From positions 124,001 through 188,000 of the forward strand of contig JALRME010000016.1 of assembly GCA_026120035.1 (NCBI GenBank): 64,000 bases of DNA, given 5' to 3'. The notes beneath the pieces are model-generated. The model was not told the origin of the DNA. It saw nothing but the letters and a program-made list of their open reading frames with translations, and did not search any database. The stretch is from Coleophoma eucalyptorum (taxonomy: Eukaryota; Ascomycota; Leotiomycetes; Helotiales; Dermateaceae). Shown in pieces: positions 22,144 to 31,517 of this stretch (positions within the stretch are counted from its first letter, which is position 1; every line of letters starts with the position of its first letter). Position numbers and translations under genes: made by a program.

Positions 22144-24190
22144 TTAAGGGAAGCACTTGCAACAAGTAGTACGATTATTATACATAAATAGCCTTTCAAG
22201 CCCATAGAAGTCTTCTGGAATAGAAGCACCATGCTTTACTAAAAGCTCTTCTATGTCTTTCCTCCATCTTAGTGCTGCTATCTGTAGTGCAGTGAAACCA
22301 CTTGTGTTTTCTATATCTATACTGGCTCCCTGATCCAACAGCAGCTTGACAATATCGTCGTGCCCATACTCAGCAGCCCACGATAGCGGCGTCCTACCGC
22401 ATTTATCCTCTGAGTCTACGTCGACCTTGCCAGTGCTAAATAGTAGCTTCACAACATCTTCGTGCCCATTCTCAGCAGCCCACGATAGCGGCCTCCTACC
22501 GTATTTATCTTCTGAGTCAGTCTCAACCTTGTCAGTTCTAAGAAGTAGCTCTACAATGGCTGTATGCCCACCACCTGAAGCTGCCTGGAGGGCATTACCG
22601 TAACAACCACCTTGAGCGTTAACATCAACCCCCTGTTGCAGAAGCATCTCTACAATAGCTGTATGCCCACTTGCTGAAGCTGCCTGGAGGGCATTGTCGT
22701 AACAACCACCTTGAGCGTTAACATCGGCCCCCTGTTGCAGAAGCATCTCTACAATAGCTGTATATCCACCACCTGAAGCTGCCTGGAGGGCACTACCGTA
22801 ACAACCACCCTTAGCGTTAATATCAGCCCCCTGTTGCAGAAGCATCTCTACAATAGCTGTATGCCCACTTGCTGAAACTGCCTGAAGGGCATTACCGTAA
22901 TAACCACCTTGAGCGTCAACATCGGCCTCCTGCTGAATTAGTGTCGCCGTTTCTTGGTAGAGGCCAGCACTCGATGAGTAATATAGTGGGGCAAATGTGT
23001 CGTTAAGATATTTACTGAAATTGAGCCTTTGCCATGGTTCTTCATCTAGGTCGAACAAGCGAAGCCAGTTCAGATAGGCCTTCTTTATGGATATCAAAAG
23101 CTCCATACTCAGTGAAATTGTCAGCCCTTGCTCTTGGTTCGCCACTCGTGCATGTTTGCATCCAATACTCTGCTGAATATTGAGCTAGTGGAAATTTCTT
23201 TACATGTTCCATTGTGAAGATCTCTAGCTTCTCAAAATGAAGCAAGTAGGCTAGGCACGTCTCCGTGATAGTCCTGTTAGTATCGACTTCCTGGATCCTG
23301 TATATGGCAGCCACACCATATACGCGATCCGAAACAAAGTATTCTTTCACCGAGAATGAGCTAATCTAAGTTGCTCAACCTTCTGTTTATTACCAGCAAC
23401 ATCATCCTCGGCATGTACAATGGTGATAAGGCTTGAGCAAATTGAAAGGATATCTCGAGGGTCAGGAAACCGATGCGATGGATCGAACCGAGGATCCGAA
23501 CCTGCCTCAACGGCCAGTACTTCGACCACCTCTTCAATTCGCAAAAGACGAGCAGAATAAACCAGCCACTGTAGTAATTTGAGGGCGTAACTCTGGTTAT
23601 CGAGGTGGATGCTACGTAAGATGCGAGCATATATTTCATCAAGGGTTTTGGGAAGAGAAGCTAAGGCCGCTCGGAGTCGAGGAAGATTAGGATATCTTTT
23701 TAGGTCGTCAAGCTGACATACAGCCCACCGAAACCTATAAGAGGGCTTACTTAGTTCTCCATATTTGCTAAAATGCCTTACTCCAACTCACATGCCATCA
23801 ACCTTCTCCATCAAAGTCGTTTCGATTTCTTTTTGTACCTCGGGCATCCTCCTCCAACGTTTAAGGTCTCGATCCTCCTGGATTCTATGCTGAACGTAAG
23901 TGCAGATATCTTTGTTGACTAGCGCGCTCTCAATACAGATTTTTTGATTGTGCTCCAGTCGTGGCTCTAGGACATCTTCGATCTCTTTCTCTTGGCGACT
24001 TGTGGCCATCACGTGCATTGTTCCGACTTTCCATTCAAGTATTTCCTCCAGGTAATCGAGAAGCTCCCGCTTGTCTTCGCACTCATCCAGCGCGTCTAAA
24101 ACTATGAAAGTGCGTTTAAATTCACTGACTAGTTGTTTGAACACTCTCATAATGGCATCGTCGGATGGTTGATGTAGGCCTTTCAAGGGG
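22144..24190 (-). pseudogene. NACHT-ankyrin (NLR-like) gene, 5'-truncated and frameshifted
   Basis: Minus strand. The first recognisable part (from about 24190) holds the NACHT Walker B region FIVLDALDECEDKRELLDYLEE and continues past an intron (about 23727-23791) to FRWAVCQLDDL and KTLDEIYARIL, the usual winged-helix part. The frame then breaks twice. One T is missing near 23354-23358, where LAHFSVKEYF is expected. One A is extra (plus-strand T run 23155-23157), where EYWMQHARV is expected. The second shift restores a long frame with at least six ankyrin repeats up to 22144. The P-loop half of NACHT and any N-terminal effector domain are missing: only about 300 bases separate this gene from the stop codon of the regulator upstream. 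Such proteins serve in non-self recognition and heterokaryon incompatibility in fungi. Confidence 0.8.
22570..22967 (-). repeat. Four near-identical 99-bp ankyrin repeat units
   Basis: Within the NLR-like gene four consecutive 33-residue ankyrin repeats (HTAIVEMLLQQGADVNAQGG type) are nearly identical at the DNA level as well as in protein. Two less similar units (PLSWAAENGHEDVVKLL type) follow. Near-identity of DNA repeats points to recent unequal exchange, as known for variable repeat domains of fungal NLRs. Confidence 0.9.
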
Positions 24191-24485
24191 AAAATGATGT
24201 GCAGTTGCTAGCTTCTCGAAATAAGGGACAACCACATTCTAATCTTTTTATGATTGAAGAGGGAGTGCTATCCACATATATCCAATATATGTTGACCAAA
24301 TTTACAGTGTGTTTACATTATAAGTAGGACGTATCATAAAGTACTGGCTTTCCCACTCCAGAGCTATGTTGCAGCAGATCAGAGGATAAAGCAAATTGCT
24401 GCCATGATGCTATAGAGACAGTCCCACTGCTGATTAAATCGCACATAATTAGCCTAATATATACATAATATACTAAAATACTAAC
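24191..24485. other. Short spacer between regulator 3' end and NLR remnant
   Basis: On the minus strand a stretch reads SSGVGKPVLYD between stops, which might be a worn P-loop of the NLR gene. No continuous frame connects it to the NACHT remnant. Confidence 0.35.
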
Positions 24486-26217
24486 TTAAAAGTTTTGCAT
24501 GCTCGTGATAATACTTTGAGTGACTCGACTTCTTTCAAGATGGGTACTCTCCGCCACAGTTTCCAATCCAGTTGCAGGCCAGGGATCAGGCATTTCTTCT
24601 GTCTTCTCATCTAGTGCCAAAGCATGCTCAAGCAGGAACTTTACCATCCATCTATCAAAGCGATGTGTGTTCCTGCTGAGAGATCTCATGCAATTGTTTT
24701 GGAATATTACTAATCGCTTGATCTACGGCCATGTTAGCAATGGAACACAAAGAATCTTGTCTGGGGCTTGAATCCTACCATTAGCTCCACACTTGACCAA
24801 TAGCTGCGTAACTGTACTAATGATTCCAGATTTGACTCTAGCCGACGGCGTGAATCTGGGAGTTCGTCTGCTTCCCCAAAGAGATATGTGTGAAGTAATA
24901 CTGAAGAAGATACAACGGTGATATGGCCAACAATGTTGTACAATGCCTCAGCTCCTTTTTGCTCCCGAGATGCCTTTAATATGTCGCAAAAGATCGTCGC
25001 ATGTAGTTTGCAGCGATCGGCATATGCCTTACCATTCCGAGTGAAGGGTCGATTGTGATCTAGGTATTGATAGAACAACAACGTACAATAGTGGTGATAG
25101 CCCAGATGAAATGCCATAAAAGTTCTTCCCAAACCCTTGCTCGCATGTCTTGCTAGATTTGCTTCGGAGTAACGTATTTCGGGACCAAGATTCTGTTCGA
25201 AGGCAACAAGCGCAACGGCCAGACCTCGAACAGCATCCTCTATTGACTCTTCATCCCACTCAGCCGTCTCTACCAGGTGTTTGTTAAGGTCTTGAATCTG
25301 GACATATATTTCCACCAACTTCACCATATGTCCCCAGAGCCCAGGCCTCCATTCTGAAATGCTAACATCAGGGTCCCCTGGCTTCATATTGACGAACACC
25401 GTCTCATCCATGGGTACCCGTGGTTGTTTTAAATCAAATTTAAACTGGCGTGATAAGTTGGAGCCGCCACTGGCCCAAGTGTCAATAATGAAGCAGGTCC
25501 ACCATAATCGAGTTTTTGTCTCTCTTGTGACACCATCATCGGTCTCGTTGATAACCCCAAGGGTCAAAATTTGAGCCATGCGATTGGCAAGAACTACATC
25601 ACTTTGTAAGCAAAATTAATCTTTTCTACCGTTAGGTGAGAAGGGTGTACCGAAGTACAAGGACTCAGCATCAGGGTCGGAATCACCCAGGCAAATGTTT
25701 CCAATTAGGATACACGCTTGGATGTTCTCGATGCAGATATGCTCGAGGTCATCCTTAAGGAGCTTCTTAGCCTCCGCTGCATACAGTGGTCCACGAGATC
25801 GTATGTCAGGATCTTTAGAGAATCTGTTTCTGTTAGTAAGGTTGGTCAAAGGAAAGGCCTCAAGCCGGAATAAGTCCAACCTTACCGTGCAGATAAACCC
25901 ATCATACTTAACAAAGAAGCCTGAGAAGCTGTCCCCGAAATCACGCTTAATTTAAATGACGGCTCATGAAAGATGCTATGAGGTTTATCGTGTATGAATT
26001 CAAAGTAAAGGTCTACAAGTTGAAGGATGTGATTGTCGTAGCGAGCTGGATAAGGAAAGGCATGTTCGGAAGGAGACGCGGACTGGTCTACACGCCGAAC
26101 TGTGACAGCCGAACACTGCAAATCCCTCTGAATGCATTGTTTGCAGGCGGAGCTCCCTTCCCGATCGCATCTGCGTTTGCCATTTCTGCATTGCACGCAC
26201 GCTTTTACAGGTCTCAT
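24486..26217 (-). CDS. Zn2Cys6 transcription factor with fungal regulatory domain
   Basis: Four exons: 26217-25886, 25823-25651, 25593-24779, 24722-24486, giving 518 residues. The start was placed at 26217 because the zinc cluster follows at once: CVQCRNGKRRC then CKQCIQRDLQC, with Cys at 7, 10, 17, 25, 28 and 35. An in-frame ATG at 26286 would add 23 residues. The middle carries the fungal transcription factor domain: LYAAEAKKLL, IENIQACILIGNICLG, YFVLANRMAQILTLG across junction 2, and ETKTRLWWTCFIIDTWASGGS, the classic signature. It is nuclear and its target is unknown. Downstream on the same strand lies the NLR remnant; upstream begins an NmrA-like gene group. No break seen. Confidence 0.9.
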
Positions 26218-26926
26218 GGTAGCACGGATCGAGTGTAGGAGAGGGAGAGAGTTGAGATGGTTCTGGGGTATGGTCCCAGTTTGCATCCCCGCTACCCCAA
26301 GGTAGTTAGTCCCAAAACGGTGGAATACCCCGCTTGTCTGCCCACACCGGAATTTAGATCACGGAATATCGCTTGAAAGCTAGGAAAGGTTGATTGGCCA
26401 AATCTAAGATCTTATAGAATAGTTAGCTTAGGAATGATTTACCTAATATCGATCTAATAGGAAATCAACAGTCTTATCTAAAGTTAAAAGGCGGTTTGTT
26501 TAGTATTGTATCATTCATCTCTAGGCTTAAGTGAACAATTTGTTATACTGCCACAACCATATAGGTTCACCCCGCAGTCGCCGGGTTTCTTATGCTTAAT
26601 TGCGTGTAGAATAACTCAACACATAAGTATAAGCATTTGCCATCTGGTTGATCTATCTCCTGTGGCCAGTCATCAATCGCTTGAAAGCTTTTCAGACGTT
26701 TCAGCTTTTCTATTCTCCGGTTGAATGCTCTCAAATTACGACCCACCAATTTATATTCAGCCAGTCGGTCGTCTTCACCTAGTCGCATTTCGCATAGATG
26801 GCATAGCATAGTTCCAGCCACAAATACTCGTACTTTACTTGCGATTGGTGTATTGGTATATCTCAGCAGAGCATGGCTTGTGCAAGCCGCTTTATTTGCA
26901 GTAATTCTAAATTCTACGGAGGAGTT
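26218..26926. other. Intergenic between regulator and NmrA-like gene
   Basis: Holds the regulator promoter, with a GC-rich patch at 26280-26345 that includes CCCCGCTACCCCA (a CreA-like GCGGGG site on the other strand). A minus-strand frame at 26567-26821 containing LCHLCEMRLGEDDRLAEY looks protein-like but has no family I know and no clear start. Confidence 0.4.
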
Positions 26927-27792
26927 TTAGTTTGCCAAGCTGTACATTGCTACTGCATCTTCGCCATCTCTGGTGTTAATGTTCTTGCTGACCACTTTCT
27001 CAACAGCATCTTCGATTGGGCCATTGCCCTGCAGCAAATCAAACCAGCCACTAGTGTCGTCCCGCGATAAAAGACTGATGATCACAGCAGCCAGATCGCC
27101 ACGAGAAATTTGTCCAACAGGTCTGGTTTTGCCCAATTCCACCTTTCCCGTGGGTGCATTATTGGTGAACCAGCTCGGTCGGAGATTTATAGCTTGGAAA
27201 GCGAGCCCGCCACGAGATTCTCTAGCTTTTGCCATAGCTACCAAGTATTCGTCAGCCGCTAATTTGGCGCGAGCGATAGCTGGAAATGCATTCTTCTCTT
27301 GCAGATATTTCTGATGGTCGTTATCGTCCCACCACGGCGCTCTCTTCCTACGCGAGGCAGGAAAAGAGATGATCAGAACTTTTGTAATGAATAGCGCAGC
27401 AGCACTGGCCTTGATAACTCGCTTTGCTGCATCGCGATCAATTGCATCGACATTTACTCATATCACCTGAATCACAAGCATGGTACAATTAATAATTTTC
27501 TAAAAGTATACACCGATATGGTGAACAGGGGCTTACTGGCAGCGAAGACCACGAAGTTGGGCCTGACATCCTCTAATATCTCCTTCATGTTTTGATCACT
27601 TAACCTCTCTAGCTCACGAACAATTACGTTGGGTTGCTGTGTTGAATTACCACTTAAGTGGAGAATCCCTTCTCTCTGTCTCGAGCTCCGCATAACACTG
27701 GTGACATTCCAAGACTTAGCAAGCATGAGTTTGGTAACCACTCGAGCGACGGAGCCATTTCCGCCAAATATGATAACGTGAGGAGATGCCAT
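26927..27792 (-). CDS. NmrA-like / atypical SDR NAD(P)-binding protein
   Basis: Two exons, 27792-27537 and 27456-26927, giving 261 residues. The start gives MASPHVIIFGGNGSVAR, a Rossmann GGNGxxA motif of SDR5-type proteins. Later motifs fit the fungal family: VIVRELERL, DVRPNFVVFAA, then DAIDRDAAKRVIKAS, FITKVLIISFPASRRKRAPWW, AKLAADEYL and AINLRPSWF. The splice (80-nt intron, acceptor GAG) gives AAINVDAIDRD. Relatives have a Gly-rich segment (GAGGKGG) here, which this gene lacks, so either a few codons are deleted or the acceptor is different. Function is unknown; relatives are redox sensors or isomerase-like reductases. It faces the SDR gene upstream on the same strand. Confidence 0.72.
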
Positions 27793-28296
27793 GGCTAATG
27801 ACTGAATATAATGAACGAGGGTTTCTTGGGTTTGTAATACAAAGTACAATAGAGAGGTTATAACCTGGAACCTGTGGCCTTTTATGTAGGAGAAAGCAGT
27901 AGGCCCCGTCGGGTTTAGCAACGTCGGACATAGGATGTAGCTGTCGGGAGGTCGGTCGGTCGGTCGAAAACCAACAAGATCGTGAAACTATTGTCCTCCG
28001 GTAACAAACTCGGCAATATTACTCATAGACGAAATTGGGCATAGACTAACCAAATATATTGCAATGGAAAATGGTCATCGCTATGCGATTGCCGAAGGGA
28101 TGCAATGTTTTCTCTGGCGCAGTAGAAGCATGCCGAGTCAGCAATTAGCGTGAAGCACCGGACGTCGAAGTTCAAAATCCGACTCCGTTTAACAACCAGA
28201 CACGGCAACTACTCCCTTGCTAATCCTTGTAACTGTTGGACGACACTGACTGTGTGTAATGGTCTACTAATTTATTAAATAAACCAATTGAATGCA
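27793..28296. other. Intergenic between NmrA-like and SDR genes
   Basis: About 500 bases with no gene. A GGTC run of several copies at about 27950-27966 is the only low-complexity feature. Confidence 0.45.
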
Positions 28297-29205
28297 TTAT
28301 TCTTTAAAGTTTGTGCTGTTTGCAATCTCCTCATATTCGTCCATGCTCTGTCCAAGTTTCACTAGCTTGTCCCGTATTCTGCTAACACAGTCTGCTCCTA
28401 ATGGAAGACGAAGATGTCTCTCCTTACCCGCCCCCATTCCTTCACCCATCACCACCTCATAGATCCGCTCTGCTCCCAAGACTGGATTCCCCGCTTGAGT
28501 GCCGCTGTAAGTTTGAAAATGCTCATATGTCTTCTCTACGGTGGTTCCCTTGTAAAAATCACTATAAGGTAGGAAAGAAACAGATCCCTGGTTTAGAAAG
28601 TTCGTTCGAAAGGATCCTGGCTCCACGACTAAGACACGAATATTGAACGGTTCGACCTCTATTGCCAGAGATTCACTTATGGCCTCGAGAGCATGCTTCG
28701 ACGCGGAATACATGCCATTAGTTGCAACAGATATTTGTCCAGTGACTGAACTAATGTTGACAATTGTTCCACTCTTTCGATTACGCATTCCGGGCAAGAC
28801 TGCTTGAATCATTTTGATAGGTCCAAAGAGGTTGATTTCCATTTCATCCCGTGCGTCCTGCAAACTGATAACTTGATTAGATTTGCGAAGTGTTAAGGTA
28901 TGCAAAACTTACTCCACATCCTCAATCGTGCTCACCAGGGCATATCCAGCATTGTTACCGACAACATCCAATCTACCATAAATAGCTTCTGCTTCTCGAA
29001 CACGATCTGAGAGGTTTTGAGCCGTGACATCCAATTGAATCCAATGGCCGCCCATATTCTCAATCTTCTTGACCATGTCTGGCAATTTCAAAGGGTTGCG
29101 AGATGTAGCGATTACTTTGTGTCCGTGTGCTAATACTGCACAGGCAAGGTTGTACCCGAATCCGCTGGAGCAGCCAGTTATTATCCAGACTTTGCTTTCT
29201 GCCAT
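28297..29205 (-). CDS. Short-chain dehydrogenase/reductase (classical SDR)
   Basis: Two exons, 29205-28913 and 28864-28297, giving 286 residues. The cofactor motif TGCSSGFG is at residues 10-17, followed by ATSRNP, where Arg after strand beta-2 suggests NADPH. The NNAG motif is present, as is the catalytic set: Ser in VNISSVTG, and Tyr and Lys in YSASK. VEPGSFRTNF follows the active site as usual. The C-terminal region resembles fungal SDRs that act on steroids or retinol-like ketones, but substrate calls within this family are unreliable. The upstream region (29206 on) carries a perfect TTTCGGCCGAAA palindrome. Confidence 0.9.
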
Positions 29206-30224
29206 TTCGATAGTCGTAGCAGTAGGTGCTCTTGTCTGAACCGGTCACGTCTGGTTGTTGCAAAATAAAGACAAGAGCACGTCGAAGACTACAGGGGCAC
29301 AGCTTTATCGAAGAAGTGCAACCTTTTTTATAAATTATTTGCTTCGTAAGGTAGTTTAAAAGTCACATGGAGAAAAACCTAACATCAGACGCGCTCTTAA
29401 GTGCTTAATGCCGAAGTTAATAGCTGTTCATCTCAGCCGATTGTGCCTGCAGCATATTTTCGTGTTATTTTCAAGCATCCCTCGAAGAAATGGTGGAGAC
29501 GCCGATGGCATGTTACCGTTAGATTTCGGCCGAAAAGATACGAGACCAGCTATCGCCGAAAAGTATAACTGGTGACGTGCGTGAAATACAGTTGGAAGGA
29601 TTAGTAACTACCATTTAATGCGATTGCAAGTCGGATGTAAAATGACGTCCAGCAATTTTATCATCGCCAACATCCATCATTGGCCGTGCTGGGGCATTTC
29701 TGATGCCAACCGTACTATAACCTATGTTCTTGGTCGTGGAAATCTATTACGCAGAATCTACATCACACCCTATCTGCCGATTCAGCAATGGGCGTCTGAA
29801 AGCTGTAAATTTCGGTACAAATTATAATCGGTGTGCCGTTGATGCGGAAAGGGAGACTTGCAGGAGCTTCCGGACCCCAGAGTGATTGAGGTAATTAGTG
29901 TCCTTCAGCTAATTCAAAAAGCGCAGCCACTGTTAAGCTTATCGTAATCCCAACTTTATTTGCTACAATTTATGATCTTCTAGAAAGAGGTCAACTAGGA
30001 GATACTTATCTAGAGGAAGACTGGATTCCAATAATACCAAAGGATGCGTTGAAAAGCCCACAAAATGGCTATACTTGTATGTCCACTGCTCGACTAAGAA
30101 GTACTTTTGTCTAATAGGGTAGGATACAGTATTCAAAGCCTTGGCTCAAGCGGCAAGATCAGATTATCAAAAATAAGAAACTCAACTTTGACATTTCGGC
30201 GATTTGTGGTTGTGTACTGTGGCT
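29206..30224. other. Intergenic with an orphan coding-like stretch
   Basis: The part nearest the SDR is its promoter. At about 29866-30077 (plus strand) a continuous frame reads ELPDPRVIEVISVLQLIQ and later LERGQLGDTYLEEDWIPI. It looks like a real exon, preceded by an AG acceptor (TTGCAG) and followed by a possible GTATGT donor. I do not recognise the family, and no clear start or further exons could be joined. Confidence 0.4.
29524..29535. promoter_or_regulatory. TTTCGGCCGAAA palindrome
   Basis: A perfect 12-bp palindrome about 320 bp upstream of the SDR gene, followed 20 bp later by another GCCGAAAAG (29555). Facing CGG triplets suggest a Zn2Cys6-type site; nothing in the sequence identifies the protein. 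Confidence 0.4.
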
Positions 30225-31393
30225 CAGCACCTCTTCGTCGAGCACGAGGCTGTAGGAAGTGATATCATAATCGCGATTCCAGGAAGTACTCGGCGCACAA
30301 CCAGTTGTCGTAGAAGTTGAAACTCGACATTAGAATTACATGGTACCAGCAGCGGACGATGACGAAGACAGTGAGGAGAATGTGCAGGACGAGGAAAGCT
30401 TCATAGGCGAGGCGGCTCAAGTTGAGGTGGCTAAGAACAAGCATAGCACGGGCGAAGACGGTGGCGACAATGCCCCATAGCCAGTAGAACTTTTTGGACT
30501 CGGCTGGGTAGCTGCCTGTGTCTTGGTATGTTAGCAGTAAAGTGATGCTGTGGATAATAGCTTGGAGTGCAAAAATGCAAGCTATCCAACGGTGGAGGAC
30601 TATATACGTTGAGTAATTAACGGAGCTGAGAATACGGTTGAGGATGAGGTTGAGGATGAAGAACAGGGCTATATACAGGGTTTGCCCTATCTTAGGTGCG
30701 TTTCCCAGAAGCCAAGGTAGAGGGCGAACTTGATAAGTGCCAATGATGGAAGGGTAAATTACAAACGGGTTGATCTTCTCAGAAATACAGTAATAAAAGG
30801 AAGACGAGTAAGAAGTGTAAAGTGTATAGGGGTGCCAAAGCCAATCGTGATAAGAATAAAGCTATAATTTCGACAGTTGCGGAAATGAATAGCTAAGGTA
30901 AAAATTGAAGCTTTACTTACCTGTATCTAGCTTGAAGCATCTCCAAATGCTCAAATATGACCACAAATTTCCTTAGCATCTTATAGATTGGATCACTAAG
31001 TAGCACGGTCTGATTCAGGGTGCTTTTCGAGCTGGAGTTAAATATCGCCGTCGGAGTTTCTTTGGCCATTTCAAGTGTTGTTGAATATCTCATCATGGGC
31101 ATGACAGCCATATCACCGGTCACCTGCGTGTCCCAAAACTTCTCCCTTTTCGACGTCGGCACCTTAGTCTGGTCACAGTTCGAATCCATGCATAATTCTA
31201 AGCTCATAAAGAAGGGTATATTGCTGGCATAACATTCTGCAGACGTGGTCCCCGAGTCGCTGGTACATGCAAGTGGGGCGCTGGAGTTGTAATTGTTGTG
31301 CCTCAGGCCACAAGCTATAAGGTAAGCAAGACAGCGACGGCCCTCTTCTCTCATCTCCCACCTTTCTCGCCTCAACAGCGTGTTATTAGCCAT
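30225..31393 (-). pseudogene. Ferric reductase-like transmembrane gene, truncated and frameshifted
   Basis: Exon 31393-30921 carries the Cys-rich extracellular part of FRE-type metalloreductases (CLAYLIACGLRHNNY, SAECYASNIPFFMSLELC, EKFWDTQVTGD) but begins without a signal peptide. A 59-nt intron (30862-30920) leads to helix 1 (SFILITIGFGTPIHF) and FLRR. There one base is missing near 30773, and the next part (INPFVIYPSIIGTYQVRPLPWLLGNAP, then ALFFILNLIL, VLHRWIACIFALQ, AYEAFLVLHILL, CWYHV) is in another frame. Soon after CWYHV (about 30330) the similarity stops and a stop codon follows. The cytosolic FAD- and NADPH-binding domains are absent. It is a dead or chimeric copy; reductive iron uptake would need another gene. 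Confidence 0.78.
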
Positions 31394-31517
31394 CTCAGAG
31401 TGTCAAGGATAACGATAACGCTATGAAAACACGATCTTAGCACGCATGCACATTATTCTATATGTTCTTACTACAATCCCTTGTCTGGATCCTGCACCTT
31501 AGTGCACCGCAATCATA

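Noticed and set aside
22570..22967. Regular direct repeats that could suggest a CRISPR-like or satellite array
   Set aside because: They are 33-codon ankyrin repeats in a coding frame.
26567..26821. Minus-strand frame containing LCHLCEMRLGEDD
   Set aside because: Protein-like wording but no start, no family and no splice-joined continuation; noted only in the spacer entry.
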